This document shows, one piece after another, positions 1 to 8,121 of a stretch of DNA of 64,000 nt; position 1 is the stretch's first letter, and each line of letters starts with the position of its first letter. Under the pieces are notes generated by a model, which worked only from the letters and a program-made list of their open reading frames with translations, did not search any database and was not told the origin of the DNA. The DNA is from UBA8389 sp942493385 (lineage in GTDB: Bacteria; Bacteroidota; Bacteroidia; Bacteroidales; UBA1402). The position numbers and the translations under genes were made by a program. The stretch covers positions 2,728,001 to 2,792,000 of the forward strand of contig OW818699.1 of the NCBI GenBank assembly GCA_942493385.1, in the 5' to 3' direction.

Positions 1-711
1 CACGGTGGTGGCGGACCAGGCGTCGGTCCAATTTGCTGTGCAGCCCACTTGGTGAACTTCCTGCCTGGGCATCCACATTCGGGGAATGCAATGAACACGG
101 TGGCATCTGCCCCATATGGAAGCGCGATGATGTTGCCCGTCAGTTATGGCTACGTTTGCATGCTTGGTCGCGATGGTGTCAAAATGGCTTCTGAAATCGC
201 CATCTTGAGTGCCAACTACCTTGCAGAATCACTGAAAGATTTGTTCCCGATTTTGTTCCGCGGCGAAGACGGACGTGTTGGACACGAAGTAATTCTTGAC
301 TGCCGCGGCTTCAAAAATGCTGGCATCAGCGAAACCGATATTGCCAAACGGTTGATGGACTTTGGCTTCCACGCTCCGACTCTTTCATTCCCGGTTCATG
401 GCACTTTAATGGTCGAACCGACCGAAAGTGAGAGCTTGTCCGAACTTAAACGTTTCATTGAAACAATGGAGTGTATTTATAAGGAAATCAAAGAGATAGA
501 GAATGGAGAATTCAGTCAGACTGACAATGTTCTGGTTCAGGCGCCCCATGCGGAATACGAACTGACTGCCGACGAATGGGGTCATTCCTACCCAAGAAGC
601 AAGGCTGGTTTTCCCCTACCCTGGATTCGTGAGAACAAGTTCCAATTATCGGTAGCACGGGTGGACAATGCCTGGGGTGACCGAAATTTGGTTTGCAGTT
701 GTCAACAATAA
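1..711 (+). CDS. gcvP: glycine dehydrogenase (glycine cleavage P protein), C-terminal part
   Basis: This is the last 236 residues of the PLP-dependent glycine decarboxylase, a protein usually near 950 residues; the start lies before the window. The open frame runs from base 1 and begins with HGGGGPGVGPI, the glycine-rich loop that directly follows the PLP-binding lysine in this family. The end WGDRNLVCSCQ is also typical. The enzyme decarboxylates glycine and passes the aminomethyl group to the lipoylated H protein in the cytoplasm. No other glycine cleavage gene is visible, although glyA, which makes the same one-carbon unit, lies at about 42.6 kb. Family assignment is secure; only the upstream context is missing. 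Confidence 0.95.
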   Translation, partial: HGGGGPGVGPICCAAHLVNFLPGHPHSGNAMNTVASAPYGSAMMLPVSYGYVCMLGRDGVKMASEIAILSANYLAESLKDLFPILFRGEDGRVGHEVILDCRGFKNAGISETDIAKRLMDFGFHAPTLSFPVHGTLMVEPTESESLSELKRFIETMECIYKEIKEIENGEFSQTDNVLVQAPHAEYELTADEWGHSYPRSKAGFPLPWIRENKFQLSVARVDNAWGDRNLVCSCQQ

Positions 712-735
712 TGTTGTGATTTAAATATAATATTC

Positions 736-743
736 TATTTTTG
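736..743 (+). promoter_or_regulatory. promoter, Bacteroidota -7 box
   Basis: TATTTTTG fits TAnnTTTG, with TTG at 714-716 exactly 19 bases upstream. It would start a roughly 45-base leader for the envelope protein at 796. Confidence 0.6.
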
Positions 744-795
744 CAGTACTATATTGATAATGCTATTGCATAAACTGAATAATTAATCAACAACC

Positions 796-1344
796 ATGAA
801 AAAAAATCTATCACTGATTATTTTGTGTATAACCGCGTTTTCAACCATTCATGCACAAACCTACAGTGAAAAGGTCGAAATGTATGACACCCACCAATAT
901 GTAAAACAGTTTGGTGATCCTTACAGCCCAGTACTTGCTGGTGTCGCGTCGTATTTCATTCCGGGTTTGGGTCAAATGATCTGTGATGAAGGCCCAAGGG
1001 GGCTTGCATTTCTAGGGGGCTATACTGGATGTTTTGCTTTAATGACTTTGGGTTATATTGATATGTACGTATCAGTTGTTGAAAATTTGGAAATCAACTC
1101 AAACGGCCCCGTCGCAATCAGAGGACGAGAGAAAATGGCAATTGGTGTTGCAGGCATGGCAGGAATTGGTCTTTGGTCCATCATCGATGCCGTCCACGTT
1201 GCCAAAGTGAACAACATGTATTACCGAGACCAATCCAAGCGTACGTCAGGCATTAATTTGGAAATTGCCCCTTATGCAGAGCCGATCACCATGTTCAATC
1301 AGGTGACTGTACCGGTAGGCTTGACATTAAAAGCCACCTTTTAA
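796..1344 (+). CDS. small secreted or membrane protein with PGLGQ motif, function unknown
   Basis: The 182-residue product starts with a clear signal peptide (about residues 1-20, ending IHAQ). A glycine-rich hydrophobic stretch with PGLGQ follows at about 55-60. Two hydrophobic helices follow, at about 70-95 and 115-135, the second ending WSIIDAVHVAKVNN. This layout resembles small Bacteroidota envelope proteins of the DUF5683/TM2 kind, where a GLGQ-type turn links two helices, but I cannot name the family with certainty. It stands alone behind its own promoter and is followed by a possible small RNA. No catalytic motif is seen. Confidence 0.75.
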   Translation: MKKNLSLIILCITAFSTIHAQTYSEKVEMYDTHQYVKQFGDPYSPVLAGVASYFIPGLGQMICDEGPRGLAFLGGYTGCFALMTLGYIDMYVSVVENLEINSNGPVAIRGREKMAIGVAGMAGIGLWSIIDAVHVAKVNNMYYRDQSKRTSGINLEIAPYAEPITMFNQVTVPVGLTLKATF

Positions 1345-1350
1345 ATCCCG

Positions 1351-1358
1351 TATTTTTG
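1351..1358 (+). promoter_or_regulatory. possible orphan promoter -7 box
   Basis: TATTTTTG is a perfect TAnnTTTG box seven bases after the preceding stop codon. No gene starts before the terminator at 1405-1449, so it may drive a short RNA. Confidence 0.35.
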
Positions 1359-1363
1359 TCGCT

Positions 1364-1449
1364 TAGCATTGCCAAAGTCTGACAAGCAGTCCTTATTCCT
1401 GCTTAAATCCTGCCAAATCGTCCGAAGGACTTATTCAGGCAGGATTTTT
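1364..1449 (+). ncRNA. candidate small RNA (hairpin plus terminator)
   Basis: A transcript from the box at 1351-1358 would start near 1364. It would carry a 6-bp hairpin (1384-1389 with 1399-1404) and end at the terminator at 1405-1449, about 86 bases in all, with no start codon followed by a sensible frame. The alternative is that the hairpin is only the terminator of the preceding gene. This is inferred from layout alone. Confidence 0.25.
1405..1449 (+). terminator. rho-independent terminator
   Basis: A 10-bp stem (1405-1414 with 1438-1447) encloses a second small hairpin (GTCC-GAAG-GGAC type, 1420-1430) and runs into five T. It ends the 796 gene or the candidate small RNA. Confidence 0.75.
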
Positions 1450-1480
1450 GCTGTCTCTTAATCGCAAATAAACGAACGTT

Positions 1481-1545
1481 TTGAGTAGCGAGTGCAGAGG
1501 CGAAGCTTGCTTCGACTATGCCGAGTCACGAGAAACGACTATTTA
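1481..1545 (+). other. structured leader region before grpE
   Basis: Between the terminator and grpE lies a stretch with the perfect hairpin CGAAG-CTTG-CTTCG at 1501-1514, flanked by GAGTGCAGAGG and GCCGAGTCACGAG. It does not match the CIRCE operator and holds no perfect TAnnTTTG box, although grpE-dnaJ must be transcribed from somewhere here. Role unknown. Confidence 0.3.
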
Positions 1546-1564
1546 GAATAAAAGAACCAGAAAA

Positions 1565-2161
1565 ATGAAGCATACGAAATCAGAAAGCAGTACCGGCCAC
1601 AAGGTGAAAGTCGACGACAATGAGCCTGTAAAACAGCCTGTAGATGCCCAGGAATCAGAAATACCGGCAACCGAAGATCAGCCTGCCGAAAACGAGCTGG
1701 ACAGTACCAAAAAGGCTTTGGAAGAACTCCAAGCCAAATACAACCAACTTAATGATACCTATTTACGTAGTCTAGCTGAGTTTGACAATTATCGAAAACG
1801 CAGCATGCGTGAAAAGGTTGACCTCATTAAGAGCGGCGGCGAAAACGTACTCGTTAGTGTACTGACTGTCGTGGATGATATGGAACGCGGGCTTGCAGCA
1901 ATGAAAGATACGCAAGACGTTGTTGCTGTCAAAGAAGGCATGGATATCATTTACGGTAAGTTGCAGAGTTTTCTGAAGCAAAACGGTGTGTCAGCTATTG
2001 ATACAGAAGGAAAGGCTTTTGACACAGACCACCATGAAGCCATTACCACCTTCCCTGCTCCGAGTCCGGAATTGAAAGGAAAAGTAGTTGATTGTGTACA
2101 AAAAGGGTACATCCTGAACGAGAAAGTTATCCGCTTTGCCAAAGTAGTGGTCGGAGAATAA
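1565..2161 (+). CDS. grpE: nucleotide exchange factor GrpE
   Basis: GrpE releases ADP from DnaK and acts with DnaJ in cytoplasmic protein folding. The 198 residues comprise an acidic disordered N-terminus (about 1-48), a long dimerising helix (about 50-95) with the family stretch LAEFDNYRKRSMREK, and the C-terminal beta domain with DHHEAI at about 155 and a GYILNEKVIRFAKVVV end. Length is normal. It lies 10 bases before dnaJ, an arrangement common in Bacteroidota; dnaK is not in the window. The short structured region upstream may carry the heat-shock control. Confidence 0.95.
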   Translation: MKHTKSESSTGHKVKVDDNEPVKQPVDAQESEIPATEDQPAENELDSTKKALEELQAKYNQLNDTYLRSLAEFDNYRKRSMREKVDLIKSGGENVLVSVLTVVDDMERGLAAMKDTQDVVAVKEGMDIIYGKLQSFLKQNGVSAIDTEGKAFDTDHHEAITTFPAPSPELKGKVVDCVQKGYILNEKVIRFAKVVVGE

Positions 2162-2171
2162 AAAAACAAGT

Positions 2172-3332
2172 ATGTCAACGAAACGCGATTATTACGAAAT
2201 ATTGGGTGTTGCTAAAAATGCCTCTGAAGATGAAATAAAGAAGGCTTACCGAAAAAAGGCCATTCAGTTTCATCCCGACAAAAATCCTGGAAACAAAGAA
2301 TCCGAGGAGCATTTCAAGGAAGCGGCCGAAGCCTATGAAGTACTGAGCCACAGCGAAAAACGTCAGCGATACGACCAGTACGGCCATGCAGGCGTAGGCA
2401 GTGCAGCCGGTGGTGGAGGCGGTTTCGGTGGTGACTTCTCCATGGAAGATATTTTCTCACAGTTCGGTGACATTTTCGGAGGTCATTTCGGTGGTGGCGG
2501 ATTCGGCGGTTTCGGCGGCAGTTCCAGGGGCGGACAACGTGTCAACCGTGGTTCCAACCTTCGGGTTAAAGTCAAACTCAACCTGCAGGAAATTGCCAAA
2601 GGTGCTGAAAAGAAAATCAAGGTTCGCAAAGCTGTCAATTGCACTTATTGTAGCGGAACCGGCGCAGAAAGCGGCAGCTCCTACTCCACTTGCTCCACCT
2701 GTAGAGGAACTGGAGCTGTGACTCGCGTCACGAATACCATTCTGGGACGAATGCAAACTCAATCCGTTTGTCCAGATTGCCAAGGCGAAGGCAAAATAAT
2801 CACTAAAAAATGCACGCATTGCAATGGTGAGGGCATTGCCACTCAGGAAGAAGTCATCAACATCAACATTCCAGCCGGCGTAGCAGAAGGCATGCAGCTA
2901 TCGATGAGCGGCAAGGGAAATGCTGCCAGAAGAGGCGGTATGGCCGGAGACTTGCTCATTGTCATTGAGGAAGAAGCACATCCGGAATTGCTCCGTGACG
3001 AAAACGACCTGGTATATAACTTATTGCTCAGTTTTCCGACTGCAGCGCTGGGTGGCACGGTAGAGATACCCACCATTGACGGACGTGTGAAAGTCAAGAT
3101 CGATGCAGGAACTCAACCAGGCAAAGTCCTGCGTTTGCGTGGCAAGGGCTTACCCACTGTCAATCAGTACGGTACTGGCGATTTGCTGGTTAACATCAGC
3201 GTTTATGTTCCAGAATCCCTTTCGAAGGAGGAACGTAAGACCGTTGAGAAGATGGAAGATTCGGAAAATTTTAAAACCAGCCCTAGTATCAGCAAGCGAA
3301 TGTTCGAACGATTCCGCAATCTGTTTGATTAA
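2172..3332 (+). CDS. dnaJ: chaperone protein DnaJ
   Basis: DnaJ is the Hsp40 co-chaperone that loads substrates on DnaK and stimulates its ATPase. In 386 residues it shows the J domain with HPDKNPG (about 33-39), a Gly/Phe-rich linker (about 76-118), four zinc-binding CxxCxGxG repeats (CTYCSGTG, CSTCRGTG, CPDCQGEG, CTHCNGEG; about 157-226), and the C-terminal peptide-binding domain. All key residues are present. It follows grpE by 10 bases in one unit and its stop codon overlaps that of the convergent cation efflux gene by four bases. Confidence 0.97.
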   Translation: MSTKRDYYEILGVAKNASEDEIKKAYRKKAIQFHPDKNPGNKESEEHFKEAAEAYEVLSHSEKRQRYDQYGHAGVGSAAGGGGGFGGDFSMEDIFSQFGDIFGGHFGGGGFGGFGGSSRGGQRVNRGSNLRVKVKLNLQEIAKGAEKKIKVRKAVNCTYCSGTGAESGSSYSTCSTCRGTGAVTRVTNTILGRMQTQSVCPDCQGEGKIITKKCTHCNGEGIATQEEVININIPAGVAEGMQLSMSGKGNAARRGGMAGDLLIVIEEEAHPELLRDENDLVYNLLLSFPTAALGGTVEIPTIDGRVKVKIDAGTQPGKVLRLRGKGLPTVNQYGTGDLLVNISVYVPESLSKEERKTVEKMEDSENFKTSPSISKRMFERFRNLFD

Positions 3333-4234
3333 GACGTTTCACACCACTCGCAGTTTTCAGAGGCCGATTCCATTTCGATGGTGGCATGCTGAATCCCTTT
3401 GGTTTTCAACAATTCATGAGCGGCAGCCCGCAAGGCTTGTCGCTCATTTTCTGTAGTTTCGTCTGGCAAGACCAAGTGAACGGTAAGTACCAGATATTCG
3501 CTGTCCATTGTCCAGACATGCAGGTCGTGAATGGCGATGACAGGACTCAGGAAAAGCAAGGACTCGCGCAGGTCAGCTTCATCCACTTCGTCTGGTTTGC
3601 CTTGCAAAATGATACGGAACGCTTTACGGAGATTTTGATAGACGTTGTAAAGTATGAAGCAGGAAATTCCAATGGACAGAATCGGGTCAAGAACGCTCCA
3701 ATTGGTAAAGATCATGACGATGCTGGCTATCAAAACAGCCACCCAACCCAAAACGTCTTCCAACAAATGCAGCGACACGACTCGTTCGTTAAGGCTTCCT
3801 CCCTTACGGAGTCTCAAAGCGGCAAAGCCATTGACAAGCACGCCCATTACAGCCAGCAACAGCATGCCCTTAGCATCGCTTTGAACCGGATCGAACAATC
3901 GATTGATGCTTTCGTATAAAACAACGAAAGAACCACTTAGCAGAATCAAGGAATTAAGCAGCGCACTCAATATGGAGAAGCGTTTATAGCCATAAGTGTA
4001 CTTTCCATCTGGTTTTCTGTTGGATACTTTTTGAAAGTACCAAGCCATGCCAAGGGAAACACTGTCACCCAAATCATGTAGGGCATCGGACAGAATGGCC
4101 ACGCTGTTTGTAAGCAAGCCTCCCACCAACTCGATGATGCAAAAGAAAAGGTTCAGAAAAAAAGCCAGAGCAATGTTCTTACCACCAGATTCGGACGTAT
4201 CGTAAGAATGGGTATGGTGATGCTCGTGGGACAT
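3329..4234 (-). CDS. cation diffusion facilitator (zinc-type metal efflux transporter)
   Basis: This inner-membrane antiporter of the CDF family exports divalent metal such as Zn(II), Co(II) or Cd(II). The ATG at 4234 is chosen because it begins MSHEHHHTHS, the His-rich cytosolic tail usual at the start of this family; a longer reading would add 13 unrelated residues. About 301 residues hold six hydrophobic segments, the metal-site motif LSDALHDLGDS in TM2, HLLEDVLGW in TM5, and a C-terminal cytosolic domain with HDLHVWTMDSEY. The family is clear; the exact metal is not. Confidence 0.9.
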   Translation of the reverse strand: MSHEHHHTHSYDTSESGGKNIALAFFLNLFFCIIELVGGLLTNSVAILSDALHDLGDSVSLGMAWYFQKVSNRKPDGKYTYGYKRFSILSALLNSLILLSGSFVVLYESINRLFDPVQSDAKGMLLLAVMGVLVNGFAALRLRKGGSLNERVVSLHLLEDVLGWVAVLIASIVMIFTNWSVLDPILSIGISCFILYNVYQNLRKAFRIILQGKPDEVDEADLRESLLFLSPVIAIHDLHVWTMDSEYLVLTVHLVLPDETTENERQALRAAAHELLKTKGIQHATIEMESASENCEWCETS

Positions 4235-4272
4235 GATCGAACTATTTCGGATATTTAATGGAAACTCTGACA

Positions 4273-4280
4273 CAAAAATA
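4273..4280 (-). promoter_or_regulatory. promoter of the cation efflux gene
   Basis: On the minus strand this reads TATTTTTG, a perfect -7 box about 38 bases before the chosen start at 4234, which it supports. Confidence 0.5.
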
Positions 4281-4323
4281 GCGGGAAATATCTACATTCG
4301 CACAACCAATTTTTTAAAATAGG

Positions 4324-4932
4324 ATGATTATAGGAATTGCAGGCGGAACAGGCTCGGGTAAGACGACCGTGGTCCGCAAAATCATTGATCAGCTGCCGGC
4401 TGGTGAAGTTGTGGTCATTCCACAGGATTCGTACTACAAGGACAGCAGTCACGTACCAGTCGACCTGCGTCGAAACATCAATTTCGATCATCCCGACTCC
4501 ATTGAATGGGAATTGTTGATCCATCACATTCAGGAGCTGAAAGCCGGACGTAGTATCAAACAGCCCGTTTACGATTACGTAAGCTGCACCAGACAACCTC
4601 AAACGGTATTGGTCAAACCATCCAAAGTCATTCTCATTGAAGGCATCTTGGTGTTGACTCAACCGCTTCTTCGTAATGAAATGGACTTGCGCATTTTTGT
4701 GGATGCAGACTCTGACGACCGCCTCATTCGTGTAGTCCGCAGAGATGTGGTCGAACGCGGCCGAACAGCCGAAATGGTCCTTGACCGCTACGAACAAGTA
4801 CTGAAGCCCATGCACCTGGAATTCATTGAACCCACCAAACGCTATGCCGACCTCATCGTTCCCCAAGGCGGCAACAACATCGCGGCCATTGCGATGCTCT
4901 CGCATTTTATCCGCACGAAACTCAACGAATAG
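4324..4932 (+). CDS. udk: uridine kinase
   Basis: Uridine/cytidine kinase phosphorylates the nucleosides to UMP and CMP in pyrimidine salvage. The 202-residue protein has the P-loop GGTGSGKTT (residues 7-15), PQDSYYKD, NFDHPDSIEW and the Arg-rich lid RLIRVVRRDVVERGR, all characteristic, and is of normal length. It is divergent from the cation efflux gene and ends in a bidirectional terminator. Thymidine kinase at 41.9 kb and a uracil permease at 27.7 kb belong to the same salvage network. Confidence 0.95.
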   Translation: MIIGIAGGTGSGKTTVVRKIIDQLPAGEVVVIPQDSYYKDSSHVPVDLRRNINFDHPDSIEWELLIHHIQELKAGRSIKQPVYDYVSCTRQPQTVLVKPSKVILIEGILVLTQPLLRNEMDLRIFVDADSDDRLIRVVRRDVVERGRTAEMVLDRYEQVLKPMHLEFIEPTKRYADLIVPQGGNNIAAIAMLSHFIRTKLNE

Positions 4933-4958
4933 AAAAAGGCTCCCTAAGGAGCCTTTTT
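4933..4958. terminator. bidirectional terminator between udk and the S9 peptidase
   Basis: A perfect 11-bp stem (AAAAAGGCTCC with GGAGCCTTTTT) around a CTAA loop serves both convergent genes and directly abuts their stop codons. Confidence 0.9.
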
Positions 4959-7028
4959 CTATTTAAGCCACTTATCCAACCAGGCAAAAAACGTACGTTG
5001 CCAAAGAATGGAGTTCTGCGGTTTGACTATCCAGTGATTTTCGTCTGGGAATACCAAGAGTTCGGCAGGAATGCCTCTTAATTTGGCGGCATTGAATGCC
5101 TGCATGCCTTGGGAAGCTAAGATGCGGTAATCCTTTTCACCGTGGATGCACAAAATGGGGGTATCCCAATTTTGGACGAACTTATGCGGTGAGTTGGCAA
5201 AAGAGCGTTGAGCCACCACATTCTTGGAATCCCAGAACGGACCACCCATTTCCCATTCGTCAAACCACATTTCTTCGGTTTCCAGGTATTGGGACTCGCA
5301 ATTGAAGATACCGCTGTGTGCGATGAATGCTTTGAAGCGCTTCTGATGATGTCCTGCCAGCCAATAGACGGAATAACCGCCGTAAGAGGCTCCTACACAG
5401 CCTAGACGAGCCTTGTCGACATAGGGTTCGGCAGAGACCGCATCGATGGCGGATAAATAGTCGAGCATGTTTTGACCACCGTGATCCTTGCTGATCTGTT
5501 CTTTCCAAGCCTGTCCGTTTCCGGATACGCCGCGACGGTTGGGTGCGACTACGATGTAGCCTTTAGCGGCCATCAGTTGGAGGTTCCAGCGGTATGACCA
5601 GAATTGTCCTAGGGTTCCTTGTGGTCCACCCGTACAAAACAAGATGGCCGGATAGGTTTTGGTGGAGTCAAAATCGGGCGGATAAACGACCCAAGTCACC
5701 ATTTCCAAGTCGTCTGTGGTTTTAATCATGCGCTTCTCAACGCGGCCAACCTTGAGTTGCTCATAGATTTCTTTGTTTTCGTCGGTCAGAGCGACCATCT
5801 TGCCATCGGTGGGTTGAATTCGGAAGAGTTCGTTGGGTCGGCTGATGGTATGCTTCAAACCGATCAGTTGGTCGCCGGCCAATTCGATGGACTCAAAATC
5901 GGACGATTCATTGGTTACTTGCTTGATGGAGTTGCCTATGACATCAACCGTGAAAATTTGAGTGACAGACTCCAAGGCACTCAAGAAATACAGATTCTTG
6001 CTGTCTTTCGTCCAAACGAGGTTACTCACATCGCCATCCAACGAATCGGTGATGCAACGATTGTTGGTCATGGAAAGGGAATGGATCATCAAACGGTTTT
6101 TATCGGATTCGTAACCGTCGCGTTCCATGCTTGAAAATGCTAGGTATTGACCGTCAGGCGAAAAGACTGGATCCGTATCGTATCCCATCATGCCTTCGGT
6201 AAGGTTCACAGCGGATTTTGTTTCTAAAGAATACAGGTAAATATCGGAATTGGTGGATTGAGCGTACTCTTTTCCAGTTTTTTTTCGACAGGTATAGGCA
6301 ATGTTTTTTCCATCGGGCGACCATGCCAGTTGCTCGATTCCGCCCATTGGTTTCATCGGCGACTCATACGGCTCGTCTTGAAGAATATCGATGACGTTTT
6401 CCAAACCTTTCTTTGTGATGTCAGCTACAAACGGATGCGGAATGGTTTCCACCCATTCGTCCCAATGTTTGTACATCAGGTCATCGATGACGCGACCGGT
6501 TGATTTATCCAAATCGGGATAAAGGTCCTTGACACGCTTGCCATACTGAACTTGTGAGACAAACAACAACTTGGTTTCGTCCGGGGAAAAAATAAAACCT
6601 TCAATATCCGAATCGTATTTGGTCAGTTGCTTGCGCTTGCTGCCGTCCGCCTTCATTTTCCAAACTTGACCGTCGTACAGGAAATAGATGTGCTTGCCGT
6701 CAGCCGACCAAACGGCTTCGCTCTCACTCTTTTTGGTTTTGGTAATTCTAACGGATTCACCACCTGTAACCGGCACCACGTAGAGGTCTTTATTGCCTTT
6801 ATTTTGCTTCAGGTCGTAATACTGAACGCTGTAAAGCACGCTTTGATGGTCGGGAGAGACGCTAAGTCCGGAAACTCGGCCTAAACTCCAAAGGATTTCC
6901 GGCGTCATCAAGCCGTTCTCAATCTTTACTGGTTGTTTTTCGATGAGCGCTCCCTTGTCGGAGTCCCCATCGTTACAGGAAGCTAACGTAAATGTCAATG
7001 CTGCCATAAAATAGACTATTTTCTTCAT
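4959..7028 (-). CDS. S9 family peptidase lipoprotein (DPP IV / acylaminoacyl peptidase type)
   Basis: This is a prolyl-oligopeptidase-family serine peptidase, exported as a lipoprotein and likely cleaving oligopeptides in the periplasm. The ATG at 7028 gives MKKIVYFMAALTFTLASC, a lipoprotein signal with Cys18. A beta-propeller with WSADGK, SPDETK and SPDGQ blades spans about residues 45-420 and an alpha/beta hydrolase domain about 450-689. The catalytic triad is visible as Ser548 in GASYGGY, Asp633 in HGEKDYR and His665 in PDENHWI. About 689 residues, normal for the family. Exact specificity cannot be read from the sequence. Confidence 0.9.
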   Translation of the reverse strand: MKKIVYFMAALTFTLASCNDGDSDKGALIEKQPVKIENGLMTPEILWSLGRVSGLSVSPDHQSVLYSVQYYDLKQNKGNKDLYVVPVTGGESVRITKTKKSESEAVWSADGKHIYFLYDGQVWKMKADGSKRKQLTKYDSDIEGFIFSPDETKLLFVSQVQYGKRVKDLYPDLDKSTGRVIDDLMYKHWDEWVETIPHPFVADITKKGLENVIDILQDEPYESPMKPMGGIEQLAWSPDGKNIAYTCRKKTGKEYAQSTNSDIYLYSLETKSAVNLTEGMMGYDTDPVFSPDGQYLAFSSMERDGYESDKNRLMIHSLSMTNNRCITDSLDGDVSNLVWTKDSKNLYFLSALESVTQIFTVDVIGNSIKQVTNESSDFESIELAGDQLIGLKHTISRPNELFRIQPTDGKMVALTDENKEIYEQLKVGRVEKRMIKTTDDLEMVTWVVYPPDFDSTKTYPAILFCTGGPQGTLGQFWSYRWNLQLMAAKGYIVVAPNRRGVSGNGQAWKEQISKDHGGQNMLDYLSAIDAVSAEPYVDKARLGCVGASYGGYSVYWLAGHHQKRFKAFIAHSGIFNCESQYLETEEMWFDEWEMGGPFWDSKNVVAQRSFANSPHKFVQNWDTPILCIHGEKDYRILASQGMQAFNAAKLRGIPAELLVFPDENHWIVKPQNSILWQRTFFAWLDKWLK

Positions 7029-7048
7029 TGTGAATTGATTTTGAGTTG

Positions 7049-7056
7049 CAAATATA
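7049..7056 (-). promoter_or_regulatory. promoter of the S9 peptidase
   Basis: Reads TATATTTG on the minus strand, about 20 bases before the ATG at 7028. It abuts the U-tract of the rpoD terminator. Confidence 0.5.
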
Positions 7057-7091
7057 AAAAAAAACGGCCATACCACAGTGTGATACAGCCG
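7056..7091 (-). terminator. rpoD terminator
   Basis: On the minus strand CGGC and TATCACA pair with TGTGGTA and GCCG, leaving a two-base internal mismatch, and nine T follow. It separates rpoD from the S9 peptidase gene. Confidence 0.75.
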
Positions 7092-7114
7092 CTCTATTCT
7101 TTTTGCAGAAGGAC

Positions 7115-7975
7115 CTATCCCAGGTAACCTTTCAGCAATTTGCTTCTTGAATTTTGTCTCAGACGACGAATCGCCTTTTCTTTGATCTGACGTACGCGTT
7201 CGCGGGTCAGGCCAAATTTGTCACCGATCTCTTCGAGCGTCATTTCCTGACTTCCGAGTCCGAAGAACATTTTGATGATGTCGCTTTCGCGTTCCGTTAG
7301 GGTTGATAAGGCACGATCGATTTCTTTCGAAAGGGATTCGTTCATCAGCAAACGGTCGGCTACGGGTGCATCATCGTTGACCAGCACATCAAGCAGGGAA
7401 TTGTCTTCGCCTTCTACGAACGGGGCATCCACGGAAATGTGACGACCAGACACTTTGAGGGTGTCGGCAATCTTGTCCACGGGAATGTCCAATTCTTCAG
7501 CCAGTTCTTCGGGCGACGGTTTGCGTTCATGTTCCTGTTCGAATTTCGAAAAAGCCTTCGTGATTTTGTTCAACGAACCGACTTGATTTAACGGAAGACG
7601 TACGATACGCGATTGTTCGGCCAAAGCCTGGAGAATGGATTGACGAATCCACCATACTGCATACGAAATGAATTTGAACCCACGGGTTTCATCAAATTTC
7701 TCGGCGGCCTTAATGAGGCCAAGATTGCCTTCGTTGATTAAGTCAGGAAGGCTAAGTCCTTGATTTTGATACTGTTTTGCAACTGAAACCACGAAACGCA
7801 AGTTTGCGCGGGTTAATTTTTCCAATGCGGCACGGTCTCCTTGACGGATACGCTGAGCCAGTTCCACCTCTTCGTCCACTTTGATCAGTTCCTCGCGGCC
7901 AATCTCTTGCAAGTACTTGTCCAACGAAGCGCTCTCGCGGTTGGTGATTGATTTGGTAATCTTTAGCTGTCTCAT
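7115..7975 (-). CDS. rpoD: RNA polymerase primary sigma factor (RpoD/SigA)
   Basis: The housekeeping sigma factor directs RNA polymerase to the TAnnTTTG promoters seen across the window. It has 286 residues, the short Bacteroidota form without region 1.1. Region 1.2 (SASLDKYLQEIGREELI, about 16-32) is followed by region 2 with NEGNLGLIKAAEKFD and the -7-box helix WWIRQSILQALAEQ (about 80-125). Region 3 and region 4, with the helix-turn-helix LTRERVRQIKEKAIRRLR (about 254-271), complete it. Length and motifs are normal. It has its own promoter and terminator. Confidence 0.96.
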   Translation of the reverse strand: MRQLKITKSITNRESASLDKYLQEIGREELIKVDEEVELAQRIRQGDRAALEKLTRANLRFVVSVAKQYQNQGLSLPDLINEGNLGLIKAAEKFDETRGFKFISYAVWWIRQSILQALAEQSRIVRLPLNQVGSLNKITKAFSKFEQEHERKPSPEELAEELDIPVDKIADTLKVSGRHISVDAPFVEGEDNSLLDVLVNDDAPVADRLLMNESLSKEIDRALSTLTERESDIIKMFFGLGSQEMTLEEIGDKFGLTRERVRQIKEKAIRRLRQNSRSKLLKGYLG

Positions 7976-7995
7976 GCAGAATAAAATATAGTGGG

Positions 7996-8003
7996 CAAAG
8001 GTA
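7996..8003 (-). promoter_or_regulatory. promoter of rpoD
   Basis: Minus-strand TACCTTTG, a perfect -7 box about 20 bases before the rpoD ATG. Confidence 0.55.
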
Positions 8004-8039
8004 CTGAAAATATTTCAAATTCCTTAGGCTTAAACGTGT

Positions 8040-8092
8040 AAAAATGCAGGATGTTGTGCGAGACCTGATTTGTTTCGCGCCAACATCCTGCA
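8040..8092 (-). terminator. terminator of the HtrA gene
   Basis: A perfect 12-bp stem (8045-8056 with 8081-8092, TGCAGGATGTTG type) is followed on the minus strand by five T. Confidence 0.85.
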
Positions 8093-8121
8093 AATCTGTT
8101 AATTGAACCCCTGCCCTTCAA

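Noticed and set aside
5619..6134. A 171-codon plus-strand frame inside the S9 peptidase
   Set aside because: Antisense shadow of the beta-propeller; composition mirrors the real gene.
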